From contig JAAFIA010000001.1 of NCBI GenBank assembly GCA_013298545.1, positions 62,001-126,000 on the forward strand: 64,000 nucleotides of DNA, given 5' to 3'. Below are positions 17,127-26,525 of the stretch, piece by piece. The position numbers and the translations under genes are program-made. The number at the start of each line of letters is the position of its first letter. Position 1 is the stretch's first letter. The DNA is from Bacteroidota bacterium (GTDB taxonomy: Bacteria > Bacteroidota > Bacteroidia > Palsa-965). The notes beneath the pieces are model-generated. The model saw nothing but the letters and a program-made list of their open reading frames with translations. It was not told the origin of the DNA and did no database searches.

Positions 17127-20100
17127 ATGTTAGACAAAATCAAAGAGTTTGGGCCTACAAGTTGGTCGATCAATAACAAGACGAGCATCTTCATCCTGAC
17201 CGTATTTCTCTGCTTTGCAGGGTATCTGTACTATCAGAAACTCCCGAAAGAAAGTTTTCCGGAAGTAAAAGTTCCAACCATTTATATCCAAACAGGTTAC
17301 TTCGGTACATCGCCTGTTGATATGGAGAATTTGGTTGCGAAGCCGCTGGAAAAACAAGTTAAAGCCATTTCTGGTGTCAAGAAAATCACGAGCAACTCGC
17401 TCGAGAATTTCAGCGTGATGATTGTGGAATTCAACACCAATGTAAAGGTTGAAGACGCGCTCCGCAAAACAAAAGATGCGGTTGACAAAGCCAAAACCGA
17501 TCTTCCACAAAAGCTCGACATTGGGCCAAACGTGCAAGAAATCAACTTTTCGGAATTTCCGATCATGTACCTCAACATTGCAGGGGATTATGATTTGGCC
17601 CGGCTGAAAAAATACTCCGAATCGCTTAAAGACCGCATCGAGTCGATGAAGCAGATTACGCGCGTGGACTTGGTGGGTGCGCTCGATCGCGAGATTCAGA
17701 TTGATGTGGACATGTACAAGATGCAGGTTACACAACTCACCATGGGCGATATTCAACGCGCCATTGGTTTCGAAAACGTAGCCATTTCGGGCGGAACAAT
17801 TACCAACAATGGCATTAAACGTACTGTTTCTGTGCGGAAAGAATTTAAATCTGTTGAAGAGCTAAAAAATATTGTGATTGGTTCGCAATCGGGTGCAATG
17901 GTGTATCTGAAAGATGTGGCCGAAGTGCGCGATGGATTTAAAGAACAAGAAAGTTTTGCACGTCTTGAAGGTAAAAATGTCATCACGCTCAACGTCATTA
18001 AACGTGCCGGCGAAAATTTGATTGTGGCCTCCGACAAAATCCACGAGATCATTGACGAGATGTATGCGAGTCAAGAGTTGCCGAAAGATTTGAAAATTAC
18101 CATCACCGGCGACCAATCCACACAGACGCGCGTTACCTTGCACGATTTGATCAATACAATCATTATTGGTTTCGTATTGGTATTGATTGTACTCATGTTC
18201 TTCATGGGTTCTACCAATGCGTTCTTCGTGGCGCTTTCGGTTCCGCTTTCTATGTCTATTGCGTTCATTGTTTTGTTCTGGATGGGCTGGTCGCTCAACA
18301 TGATTGTGTTGTTTGCGTTCTTGCTGGCCTTGGGTATTGTGGTGGACGATGCGATTGTGGTGATCGAAAACACGCACCGTATTTTCATGCAAAACAAAGG
18401 CATTGGCATTGTACGTGCGGCAAAATTGGCGGCTGGCGAAGTATTCCTTCCGGTTCTTTCTGGAACATTGACCACGCTTGCACCGTTTATTCCGCTTGCG
18501 TTCTGGGATGGTATTATTGGTCAGTTCATGTTGTATTTACCCGTAACGTTGATCATCACCTTGTTGGCATCGCTCTTGGTAGCGTACATCATCAATCCGG
18601 TTTTTGCGGTTCAGTTCATGCGTCATTACGATCCTGCATCGGCAAAAGATAATTCTTGGCCACAATGGCTCAAGCGCACATCAATTGCTTGGATTCCGAT
18701 TACACTCATCAGTTATTTGATTGGTTTCGGTTTCGGCAATTTTATTGTGTTTGTTTATCTCCTCATTCTTTTGCACCACTATGTTTTGCGCCGCATGATT
18801 TTCGGTTTTCAAGAAAAAACATGGCCACGCGTGCGCGAATGGTTTGGTCGTAAATTGGAATGGTCGATCGATCACCCGAAAACAATTTTGACCTCAATTG
18901 TCCTTTTATTCTTCTTATCGTTTATGTTGTTGGGCGCACGTCAACCCAAAGTTGATTTCTTCCCAACTGCCGATCCGAATTTCGTTTACACGTACATTGA
19001 ATTACCAATTGGTACCGATCAATTGCGAACCAACGCGGTATGCTTGGATGTTGAGAAACGCATCAATGCATTGATTAAAGATGACAAAGACATTGTTTCT
19101 TCCGTTATCGCAAACGTTGCTTTAGGCGCTGGCGATCCGCAACAACAAGACAATTCCATTCAACCAAACAAAGCGCGGGTAACCATTTCGTTTGTAGAAT
19201 TTGCAAAACGCAACGGCAAATCGACACGGGCGGTTTTGGAACGCATTCAGAAATCGTTTGACGAAAATAAAATTGCTGATGCCGAAATTGTTGTAGAACA
19301 AGAGCAAGGCGGACCTCCAGTAGCGAAGCCAATCAGTATTGAGATTACAGGCGAACGCTTGGAAGATCTTATCGCAACAGCCGATTCGTTGAAAAAGTTT
19401 TTAGATCGTCTTGATATTGATGGCGTACAAAAACTAAAAAGCGATGTGGTAGCGAGTAAGCCAGAAATTATTTTCGACGTAGATCGTGAACGTGCTAACC
19501 GCGAAGGAATTTTCAGCGGACAAATTGGTAACGAATTGCGTAGTTCGATTTTCGGTGTAGAGGTTTCTAAATTCCGCGATGCGAATGACGAATATCCAAT
19601 CATGCTTCGCGCGCGTGCCGATCAACGCAGCGACATCAATGCGTTGAACAACATGAAAATCACGTACCGCGATATGAACATGGGTGGTATGATTCGCAAC
19701 GTTCCAGTTTCGGCCTTTGCTACGGTGCGCGAAAGCACCAGTTATGGCGGAATCAAACGGAAAGGTCAAAAACGCATCATCACGCTTGGTTCTGGTGTTC
19801 TCACAGGTTTCAATCCAAACGAAGTTGCGGCACAAGTGGAATCACAAGTCGAAGCATGGAAAGAGAAAAATAAACTTGCGGGTGTTGAAATTTCGATGAG
19901 TGGACAAAAAGTGGAACAAGAAGAAACTGCCGGATTCTTGGGCGGTGCGATGTTGGCGAGTATTGGTTTGATCATTGTTATTCTCGTAACACAATTCAAC
20001 TCCATCAGTAAGCCACTGATCATTCTCAGCGAAATTTTCTTCAGTGTAATTGGTGTTTTCCTCGGTCTTGCCATTTTTGGTATGAACGTATCCATCATCA

Positions 20101-20552
20101 TGACGGGCGTTGGTATTGTAGCCTTGGCCGGTATTGTGGTCCGCAATGGTATTTTGATTGTTGAGTTTATCGACATCTTGCGCGAACGCGGCATGCCGCT
20201 GCGCGAAGCAGTGATTGAGGCCGGTAAAACACGTATGACACCTGTATTGCTTACTGCAACAGCGACCATGCTCGGCCTTGTTCCACTCGCGGTAGGTTTG
20301 AATATCGACTTTGCAGAATTGTTTTCGTCATTCAATCCGCACATTCACTTTGGTGGCGATAGCGTAGCGTTCTGGGGGCCGCTTTCGTGGACCATGATTT
20401 ATGGATTGAGTTTTGCAACCGTGCTTACGTTGATCGTTGTTCCGGTCATGTATATGGTTTCCGAAAATCTAAAAGCACGTTTTAAGAAAAAGAAGAAGGA
20501 AGATGAACCGGTGATAGGTGATTTGGAAGATGCGCGCGATCACATTGCCTAA
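17127..20552 (+). CDS. RND-family efflux transporter permease
   Basis: 1141 residues, slightly longer than AcrB because of a charged C-terminal tail (KKKKKEDEPVIGDLEDARDH). The N-terminal helix is followed by two large periplasmic loops and two sets of membrane helices. The proton-relay acidic pair sits in LALGIVVDDAIVVIENTHR at about residues 406-408. The LPKESFPEVKVPTI porter start and the LAGIVVRNGILIVEFI segment are typical of the AcrB/heavy-metal-efflux superfamily. It pumps substrates out by proton exchange with the adaptor and TolC. Between the two halves lies an extra hydrophobic section (residues ~510-570, two helices). Specificity cannot be predicted. Confidence 0.94.
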   Translation: MLDKIKEFGPTSWSINNKTSIFILTVFLCFAGYLYYQKLPKESFPEVKVPTIYIQTGYFGTSPVDMENLVAKPLEKQVKAISGVKKITSNSLENFSVMIVEFNTNVKVEDALRKTKDAVDKAKTDLPQKLDIGPNVQEINFSEFPIMYLNIAGDYDLARLKKYSESLKDRIESMKQITRVDLVGALDREIQIDVDMYKMQVTQLTMGDIQRAIGFENVAISGGTITNNGIKRTVSVRKEFKSVEELKNIVIGSQSGAMVYLKDVAEVRDGFKEQESFARLEGKNVITLNVIKRAGENLIVASDKIHEIIDEMYASQELPKDLKITITGDQSTQTRVTLHDLINTIIIGFVLVLIVLMFFMGSTNAFFVALSVPLSMSIAFIVLFWMGWSLNMIVLFAFLLALGIVVDDAIVVIENTHRIFMQNKGIGIVRAAKLAAGEVFLPVLSGTLTTLAPFIPLAFWDGIIGQFMLYLPVTLIITLLASLLVAYIINPVFAVQFMRHYDPASAKDNSWPQWLKRTSIAWIPITLISYLIGFGFGNFIVFVYLLILLHHYVLRRMIFGFQEKTWPRVREWFGRKLEWSIDHPKTILTSIVLLFFLSFMLLGARQPKVDFFPTADPNFVYTYIELPIGTDQLRTNAVCLDVEKRINALIKDDKDIVSSVIANVALGAGDPQQQDNSIQPNKARVTISFVEFAKRNGKSTRAVLERIQKSFDENKIADAEIVVEQEQGGPPVAKPISIEITGERLEDLIATADSLKKFLDRLDIDGVQKLKSDVVASKPEIIFDVDRERANREGIFSGQIGNELRSSIFGVEVSKFRDANDEYPIMLRARADQRSDINALNNMKITYRDMNMGGMIRNVPVSAFATVRESTSYGGIKRKGQKRIITLGSGVLTGFNPNEVAAQVESQVEAWKEKNKLAGVEISMSGQKVEQEETAGFLGGAMLASIGLIIVILVTQFNSISKPLIILSEIFFSVIGVFLGLAIFGMNVSIIMTGVGIVALAGIVVRNGILIVEFIDILRERGMPLREAVIEAGKTRMTPVLLTATATMLGLVPLAVGLNIDFAELFSSFNPHIHFGGDSVAFWGPLSWTMIYGLSFATVLTLIVVPVMYMVSENLKARFKKKKKEDEPVIGDLEDARDHIA

Positions 20553-20584
20553 TTAATTGCGCGGAAATACCCGTCCCGAACGAC

Positions 20585-20626
20585 AACGGCCCGTTTGATT
20601 GATTTCAAACGGGCCGTTTATTTTTA
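20585..20626 (+). terminator. Strong terminator of the efflux operon
   Basis: Perfect 14-bp stem AACGGCCCGTTTGA / TCAAACGGGCCGTT with a 6-base loop, followed by TATTTTTAT. Confidence 0.92.
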
Positions 20627-20675
20627 TATAGAAGTTCTGCATTTCAATCCTCGCAAGTATCTGCGGGGAAGAGAC

Positions 20676-20717
20676 GCGTGTGGAAGTTGGAGACTGAATT
20701 TTGGAATTTGAACCTTT
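20676..20717. repeat. GGAA-type stretch after the DUF3109 gene
   Basis: Degenerate GGAAGTTGGAGACTG / TTTTGGAATTTGAACC units ending at the stop codon of the minus-strand gene. Same type as 12186-12243. Confidence 0.4.
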
Positions 20718-21308
20718 TTACTTTTTCTTCCGTGGTTGTTCTTTCTCCCAAAGCTTCGCGACTTCTGTTAATTCAGCATACCAATCTTCGCCGTATTTGC
20801 GGATGAGTGCATCTTTCACAAAGCGATAAACCGGAACTTGTAATTTTTCGCCACACGCGCATGCTGGCGCGCAAATGTCCCAAACTTCATAATTCACCGC
20901 ATCAAACTTCTTGTACTTCGAGATGCGAACAGGGTACAAATGGCACGAAACCGGTTTGCGAAACGTAATTTTTCCATCAAAAAATGCTTTCTCAATCGCG
21001 CACAAAGCCATGCCATTTTCAAAATACGTGTAGGCACATTCTTTGTCGCCACCAACGAGCGGAGTAACCAAATCGCCATCAACATCTGTAAGCCAATGAC
21101 CTTGCTTTTCAACCGCCTCAATACCGGGCATGGTCATGTAAGGTTTTACATGCGGATAAGCGGCTTCGATTTCTTTTGTTTCGTCTTCTTCGAGCGGAGC
21201 GCCTGAATCGCCATGAATGCAGCATGCACCTTTGCAGGCATTCAAGTCGCACACAAATTTTTTTTCCAACAACTCGTCTGAAACAAGCGTTCGTCCAATT
21301 TCAATCAT
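20718..21308 (-). CDS. DUF3109 family cysteine-rich protein
   Basis: 196 residues, the usual length of DUF3109, a Bacteroidota family of unknown function related to cysteine-rich metal-chelating YkgJ-like proteins. Cysteines occur in clusters: Cys20, Cys25, Cys29 and Cys30 (VCDLNACKGACC), then ECAY, LCAIEKAF, PVSCHLYPVRI and CAPACACG. This pattern suggests metal or iron-sulfur binding, which is inference. The gene stands alone with a -7 promoter match 5 bases before the ATG. Confidence 0.85.
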   Translation of the reverse strand: MIEIGRTLVSDELLEKKFVCDLNACKGACCIHGDSGAPLEEDETKEIEAAYPHVKPYMTMPGIEAVEKQGHWLTDVDGDLVTPLVGGDKECAYTYFENGMALCAIEKAFFDGKITFRKPVSCHLYPVRISKYKKFDAVNYEVWDICAPACACGEKLQVPVYRFVKDALIRKYGEDWYAELTEVAKLWEKEQPRKKK

Positions 21309-21312
21309 GAGG

Positions 21313-21320
21313 CAAAGATA
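21313..21320 (-). promoter_or_regulatory. -7 box of the DUF3109 gene
   Basis: On the minus strand this reads TATCTTTG followed by CCTCATG, so transcription would start at or within a few bases of the ATG. It is the same very short arrangement as glyS. Confidence 0.55.
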
Positions 21321-21375
21321 AGATTTCCCAATGCTATCTCTGCTTAGACTTTTGTTGGTTCTTTTGGCGAAATGG

Positions 21376-23082
21376 TTATTGCTGCTTAATGATTTTTCTT
21401 GCCATCAAACCTTCTGCTGAGTATATATACACTGTATAAACACCGTCTGCTAAAAAACCTAATTCTAGTTCTTGTTCTGCTTCGGATATTTTTTTGACTA
21501 AAACTTGCTCTCCCAAAAGATTTACAATAGACAACTGCATTTCAGTGCCTGGATTCTTTAGTGTTATCATTACATTTTCGTTGAATGGATTGGGCGATAT
21601 GTTCATTCCATTTCCATGTTGGATTGCATCAACACCTGTATTGTCAAATGCTGTAAAACGAGCCAAATAAGCATCTGCAATACCACCACCGTATGTGTTT
21701 TGATAGCCATTGAATGCAAGTCCTAGACTACTCGTCCATCCCGATAAATAAAGATAGCCTTGGCTACTTAGTGTTGCGTGTCCGTCTTCTGTATCGAGTG
21801 GCCCAAGTCCAAAATAAGTAGCGCAAACTAAATTACAATAGGGATCAATTTTTGCAAGAAAATTATCTTCCATGCCCAACAGTACATTTTGAAATCCACC
21901 TAAAGCTACACCCGAGACACTATATGAATCACCGGCAATAAATATATTGCCAACATCATCAAGCACAACAGACAAAATATAATCTGAAGCAGGACCACCA
22001 TAATAGGTTGCCCAAATCCGATTCCCCGATGCGTCAAATTTCACTAAAAGTCCATCCAATGCACCACCAAATGTATTTTGGAATCCTCCAACAGCAGTAT
22101 TCGTGAGATCGGTTGTGTGGCCTGCCATATAAACATTGTTTGCATTATCAATAACCAGACTATTTCCCATAGAATCATAAATATCGCCATAGTAGGTCGC
22201 CCAGATTCTGATTCCGGCTGGATCGTATTTAATTAAATACGCATCAGACACTCCTCCTCCGTATGTGTTTTGAAATCCTCCTGAAAAAACGGCTGTATTT
22301 CCTTGTGTTTCTCCCGTTAGATATACATTGCCAGTAGCATCTGTTGCAATACCATTGCCAAAATCATTGCCAGCACCACCAAAGTAAGTTGCCCAGATTC
22401 GGTTTCCCGATGCATCAAATTTTACCAAAAACGCGTCGCCACTATAGCCGCCTCCAAATGTATTTTGATCTCCCCCAAAAGCAATTCCCGTTACGCTGTT
22501 TGTTTGGCCACATAAATAAACATTACCTAAATTATCTGTCGCAATCCCTTTTGCGAAATCAAGACTTTGAGATGTACCATAATATGTTCCCCAAATGCGA
22601 TTGCCCGAAGGATCAAATTTTACCAAGAATACGTCAAATGCTGCTGCACCACCTCCCGTATTCTGAAATCCATTTGCGGCTATTTGAGTCGTACTTGTTG
22701 TTTCGCCACAAATGTAAATGTTGCCCACGGCATCCAGATGAACACTTTCTCCTAAATCGTCTCCTGGACCACCATAATATGTTGCCCAAACTAAATTACC
22801 GTTCGGGTCAAACTTGGCAAGAAAAGCATCGTTAGTTCCTCCTCCAAACACATTTTGATAGCCATTCAAAGTAATACCACTCGAACTTGACGTGTAGCCA
22901 ATTATGTAAGCATTACCCGCTTGATCATTGGCCACATCGAAGCACGCTTCTGTAAATGCTCCGCCAAAATACGTTGACCAAATACGGTTATCCTGCCCTT
23001 GTAAAGGCATAAAAAGGATAAGCTGTAAAAGCCAAAATAAAAAGAAGGCTTTCTTTATTCCGTGTTTCTTTGCTTGTATCAT
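21376..23082 (-). CDS. SBBP-repeat beta-propeller protein with T9SS sorting domain
   Basis: 568 residues from the ATG at 23082; a GTG three codons upstream is the alternative. A signal peptide (IKKAFFLFWLLQLILFMPLQG) leads into SBBP-type repeats of about 55 residues, each with WATYYGG, a D..GNVY..G strand, GFQNT.GGG and DAFLVKFD. Roughly eight are visible. Residues ~495-568 form a type A T9SS sorting domain (ISPNPFNENVMITL, IVNLLGEQVL, LADGVYTVYI, KIIKQ). The family is secreted and its ligand is unknown. The DNA repeats are strong enough to cause misassembly or copy-number change. Confidence 0.9.
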   Translation of the reverse strand: MIQAKKHGIKKAFFLFWLLQLILFMPLQGQDNRIWSTYFGGAFTEACFDVANDQAGNAYIIGYTSSSSGITLNGYQNVFGGGTNDAFLAKFDPNGNLVWATYYGGPGDDLGESVHLDAVGNIYICGETTSTTQIAANGFQNTGGGAAAFDVFLVKFDPSGNRIWGTYYGTSQSLDFAKGIATDNLGNVYLCGQTNSVTGIAFGGDQNTFGGGYSGDAFLVKFDASGNRIWATYFGGAGNDFGNGIATDATGNVYLTGETQGNTAVFSGGFQNTYGGGVSDAYLIKYDPAGIRIWATYYGDIYDSMGNSLVIDNANNVYMAGHTTDLTNTAVGGFQNTFGGALDGLLVKFDASGNRIWATYYGGPASDYILSVVLDDVGNIFIAGDSYSVSGVALGGFQNVLLGMEDNFLAKIDPYCNLVCATYFGLGPLDTEDGHATLSSQGYLYLSGWTSSLGLAFNGYQNTYGGGIADAYLARFTAFDNTGVDAIQHGNGMNISPNPFNENVMITLKNPGTEMQLSIVNLLGEQVLVKKISEAEQELELGFLADGVYTVYIYSAEGLMARKIIKQQ

Positions 23083-23160
23083 GCTATTCACAATTTAAAT
23101 GGTTTTATAAAAATACGCATTCTTCATGCTTTATGTAGCATACTCTCTTTTTGAAAATTA

Positions 23161-23338
23161 AGAGCCTGTTTAAAATTTGTTTTTGAGAATTGTTATGATG
23201 GCTTTTTGTGCCAGACGAGGCGTGTTTTGCAGGCCATAGCAGCGCGCCTACGGTCAAAAAACGTAACGAAGTATGGTGCAAAAAGGCGCATAACAATTCC
23301 GAGGCTTCGGAACAAAGGATGAAATTTAAACAGGCTCT
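23161..23338. mobile_element. MITE-like element, copy A
   Basis: 178 bases bounded by inverted repeats: AGAGCCTGTTTAAAATTT at the left, AAATTTAAACAGGCTCT at the right. The interior matches the element at 58076-58266 in inverted orientation but lacks the CCCGAAGCATCGGG hairpin found there. AAAATT on both sides may be a target duplication. It has no transposase and would need one in trans. Fragments of reading frame inside it are shared with copy B and are not genes. Confidence 0.75.
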
Positions 23339-23383
23339 AAAATTCCCCCATGTTTTTCAATTTCCTGCTGCAAACAGAAGTGC

Positions 23384-23391
23384 TATCTTTG
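23384..23391 (+). promoter_or_regulatory. -7 box of glyS
   Basis: TATCTTTG followed by CGGCTATG: the box ends 5 bases before the ATG, implying a near-leaderless transcript. It also decides the start, since the longer frame from 23208 would begin upstream of the promoter and inside the MITE. Confidence 0.6.
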
Positions 23392-23396
23392 CGGCT

Positions 23397-24941
23397 ATGG
23401 CCAATTCTTCTGAAGACCTTCCAAAAATCATTTCCCACGCCAAAGAGTATGGGTTTGTATTTCAGTCCAGCGAAATTTACGATGGACTTAGTGCTGTTTA
23501 CGATTATGCACAAAATGGTGCCGAACTGAAAAAAAACCTCCGCGAATACTGGTGGAAATCCATGGTACAGCTTCACGAAAATATCGTGGGCATTGATGCT
23601 GCTATTTTCATGCACCCAACAACGTGGAAAGCCTCTGGACACGTTGACGCGTTTAATGATCCACTGGTGGATAACAAAGATTCTAAAAAACGTTACCGCG
23701 CCGATGTGCTCGTCGAAGATGCGATGAGTAAGGTGGAAGATAAAATCAAAAAAGAAGTTGAGAAAGCCGCCAAACGTTTTGGTGATACATTTGATGCCGA
23801 TATGTACCGCGCGACAAATCCGCGCGTACTGGAGTATCAGAAAAAAATTGACGATACCAAAGCACGTTTCAAAGCCGCACTCGAAGCGAGTGATATGACC
23901 GAATTGCGTCAAATCATCATCGACTTAGAAATTGTTTGTCCGATTTCGGGAAGCCGCAACTGGACGGAAGTACGTCAGTTCAACCTCATGTTTGCGACGC
24001 AACTCGGTTCTGTTGCGGAAGAATCAAACACCATTTATCTGCGTCCGGAAACGGCTCAAGGAATTTTCGTGAATTTTTTGAATGTGCAGAAAAGTGGTCG
24101 CATGAAAATTCCGTTTGGTATTGCACAAACCGGAAAAGCATTCCGCAATGAAATTGTGGCGCGTCAGTTCATTTTCCGCATGCGCGAATTTGAACAAATG
24201 GAAATGCAATTTTTCATTCGCCCAGGAACGGAAGACGAATGGTACGAAACCTGGAAAGCCACACGCATGGCTTGGCACAAGGCATTGGGTTTTCCGGAAA
24301 GCAAATACCGTTTCCACGACCACATCAAGCTTGCGCATTATGCCAAAGCCGCTTGCGATATTGAATTTGAATTTCCGTTCGGTTTCAAAGAGTTGGAAGG
24401 CATTCACTCGCGCAGCGATTTCGATTTGCGTCAACACGAAGAGCATTCTGGAAAAAAATTACAATACTTCGATCCTGAATTAAATCAAGGCTACGTTCCG
24501 TACGTCATTGAAACGTCTATTGGTTTGGATCGGTTGTTTTTGGCAACGCTTTCGCATGCTTATACCGAAGAAAAATTGGAAGATGGTAGCGAACGTGTGG
24601 TTTTAAATATTCCGCCGTTTTTGGCACCAATTAAAGTTGCTGTTTTTCCTCTTCAAAAAGATGAAGGCTTACCTGAAAAAGGTCGTGAAATTATGAATAT
24701 GCTCAAGTATGATCATATTTGTGTTTATGAAGAAAAAGACAATATCGGGAAACGTTACCGCCGTCAAGACGCGATTGGAACGCCGTTTTGCATTACGGTA
24801 GATCACCAAACCTTGCAAGACAATACCGTAACCATCCGTGACCGCGACACGATGAAACAAGAGCGTGTAGCGATTGCAGAATTGCCACGCATCATTGGCG
24901 ACCGCGTGAGCATGAATAACGTTTTACGCAAACTCGTTTAA
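23397..24941 (+). CDS. glyS: Glycine--tRNA ligase (dimeric class II type)
   Basis: 514 residues from the ATG at 23397 (MANSSEDLPKIISHAKEYGF), the normal length for the alpha2-type enzyme that attaches glycine to tRNA-Gly. The 63 upstream codons in frame come from the MITE and are rejected. Visible are TIYLRPETAQGIFVNF, the motif 2 segment FRNEIVARQFIFRMREFEQ, motif 3 IETSIGLDRLFLA and the C-terminal anticodon-binding domain (PIKVAVFPLQKDEGLPEKG). An aldehyde dehydrogenase begins 23 bases downstream and may be cotranscribed. The symbol for this single-chain form is sometimes glyQS. Confidence 0.95.
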   Translation: MANSSEDLPKIISHAKEYGFVFQSSEIYDGLSAVYDYAQNGAELKKNLREYWWKSMVQLHENIVGIDAAIFMHPTTWKASGHVDAFNDPLVDNKDSKKRYRADVLVEDAMSKVEDKIKKEVEKAAKRFGDTFDADMYRATNPRVLEYQKKIDDTKARFKAALEASDMTELRQIIIDLEIVCPISGSRNWTEVRQFNLMFATQLGSVAEESNTIYLRPETAQGIFVNFLNVQKSGRMKIPFGIAQTGKAFRNEIVARQFIFRMREFEQMEMQFFIRPGTEDEWYETWKATRMAWHKALGFPESKYRFHDHIKLAHYAKAACDIEFEFPFGFKELEGIHSRSDFDLRQHEEHSGKKLQYFDPELNQGYVPYVIETSIGLDRLFLATLSHAYTEEKLEDGSERVVLNIPPFLAPIKVAVFPLQKDEGLPEKGREIMNMLKYDHICVYEEKDNIGKRYRRQDAIGTPFCITVDHQTLQDNTVTIRDRDTMKQERVAIAELPRIIGDRVSMNNVLRKLV

Positions 24942-24964
24942 TTTTTCGGCATCGGCCTTGCGAC

Positions 24965-26407
24965 ATGGAAAAGCTCTACAATTATATTGGCGGAAAACTC
25001 ATTGATCCGGTTTCAAACACCTGGTTCGATAATTTTCATCCGGCAACAGGAACTGTTTATTCACACATTCCTGATTCCGATCAGCGCGATGTACAATTGG
25101 CTGTAGATGCTGCCGAAGCTGCGTTTCCGGCATGGTCAACACTGGCTGCCGAAAAGCGTTCGGAGATTTTAAGTCGCTTATCGGATTTAATCAAGCGCGA
25201 TTTAGAACTCTTGGCGCAAGCCGAATCGAAAGACAATGGCAAGCCGGTAAGTTTGGCGCGCATTGTTGATATTCCGCGCGCTGTCAGCAATTTTGAATTT
25301 TTCGCAACGGCGATTTTGCATTTTGCAACCGAAGCGCATGCGATGGAAAGTAGTGCCATCAATTACACCTTACGCCAACCAATTGGTGTAGTGGGTTGCA
25401 TCTCGCCTTGGAATTTGCCCTTGTATTTGTTTTCATGGAAAATTGCGCCAGCCTTGGCTGCGGGAAATTGTGTTGTGGCCAAACCATCGGAAGTAACACC
25501 GATGACAGCGTATTTGCTTTCTAAATTGTGCATTGAAGCGGGCATGCCTGCGGGTGTTTTAAATATTGTGCATGGCCTTGGCGGCAAAGCGGGACAAGCC
25601 ATTGTGGAGCATCCAAAAATCAAGGCGGTATCGTTTACGGGCGGAACCAAAACGGGTGCGGGCCTTGCGGCTACGGCTGCGCCGATGTTTAAGAAATTGT
25701 CGTTGGAATTGGGTGGAAAAAATCCGAACATCATTTTTGCCGATTGCGATTTTGATGCAATGTTGAAAACAACCTTGCAATCGTCGTTTGCGAATCAAGG
25801 ACAGATTTGTTTGTGTGGTTCGCGCATTTTTGTGGAGCGTCCGTTGTACGAAAAGTTCCGCGATGCGTTTGTAGAGAAAGTGAAGCAGTTGAAGCCGGGC
25901 AATCCGGCAGATGAAGGTACACGCATGGGCGCGGTTGTTTCGCAGGCGCACATGGAAAAAGTATTGTCGTACATTCAATTGGCGCGCGAAGAAGGCGGGA
26001 CGGTGTTGTGCGGTGGGGAGCGCGTGGTGCTTGAGGGCGAATTGAAAACCGGGTGGTACATTGCGCCAACCGTAATTGAGGGTTTGGCATTTGATTGCCG
26101 CACCAATCAGGAAGAAATTTTTGGGCCGGTTGTAACGATCATGCCGTTTGATACGGAGGAGGAAGTATTGGAAATGGCGAACAGCACGGTATATGGTTTG
26201 GCGGCAACAGTTTGGACGCAGCATTTAACGCGGGCACATCGGGTTGCGAATAATTTGCAGAGTGGTATTGTATGGATCAACTGTTGGCTTTTGCGCGATT
26301 TGCGGACGCCGTTTGGGGGTGTGAAGGCATCGGGCGTGGGGCGCGAGGGGGGATTTGAAGCCTTGCGCTTTTTTACCGAAGCGAAAAATGTTTGCGTGAA
26401 ATTGTAG
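24965..26407 (+). CDS. NAD(P)-dependent aldehyde dehydrogenase, semialdehyde (ALDH8-like) type
   Basis: 480 residues, full length. It oxidises an aldehyde to an acid through a cysteine thioester. The catalytic cysteine is Cys282 in FANQGQICLCGSR, the general-base glutamate is Glu248 in LSLELGGKNPN, and the oxyanion asparagine is Asn150 in ISPWN. The C-terminal INCWLLRDLRTPFGGVKASG segment resembles 2-hydroxymuconate and 2-aminomuconate semialdehyde dehydrogenases (kynurenine or catechol breakdown). No other gene of those pathways is in the window, so the substrate is uncertain. It follows glyS by 23 bases. Confidence 0.88.
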   Translation: MEKLYNYIGGKLIDPVSNTWFDNFHPATGTVYSHIPDSDQRDVQLAVDAAEAAFPAWSTLAAEKRSEILSRLSDLIKRDLELLAQAESKDNGKPVSLARIVDIPRAVSNFEFFATAILHFATEAHAMESSAINYTLRQPIGVVGCISPWNLPLYLFSWKIAPALAAGNCVVAKPSEVTPMTAYLLSKLCIEAGMPAGVLNIVHGLGGKAGQAIVEHPKIKAVSFTGGTKTGAGLAATAAPMFKKLSLELGGKNPNIIFADCDFDAMLKTTLQSSFANQGQICLCGSRIFVERPLYEKFRDAFVEKVKQLKPGNPADEGTRMGAVVSQAHMEKVLSYIQLAREEGGTVLCGGERVVLEGELKTGWYIAPTVIEGLAFDCRTNQEEIFGPVVTIMPFDTEEEVLEMANSTVYGLAATVWTQHLTRAHRVANNLQSGIVWINCWLLRDLRTPFGGVKASGVGREGGFEALRFFTEAKNVCVKL

Positions 26408-26525
26408 TAGTTGTGTTCTTAGGAGTGGAGGCAGAATCGACTTTTGTTGGAGAGTGATGAGCCTATTTTATGGCTTGGATTGTAAGCCAATATCGAACTA
26501 CAAGCAGAAAACAAATATTAACGTG

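Noticed and set aside
23105-23296. Minus-strand ORF starting MLCAFLHHTSLRFLTV, matched by a plus-strand ORF at 58118-58354
   Set aside because: Both lie inside the MITE copies, and the shared sequence reflects DNA repeat identity. There is no other support for translation.
23208-23396. 63-codon N-terminal extension of glyS
   Set aside because: Encoded mainly by the MITE and upstream of the -7 box; normal family length is reached from 23397.
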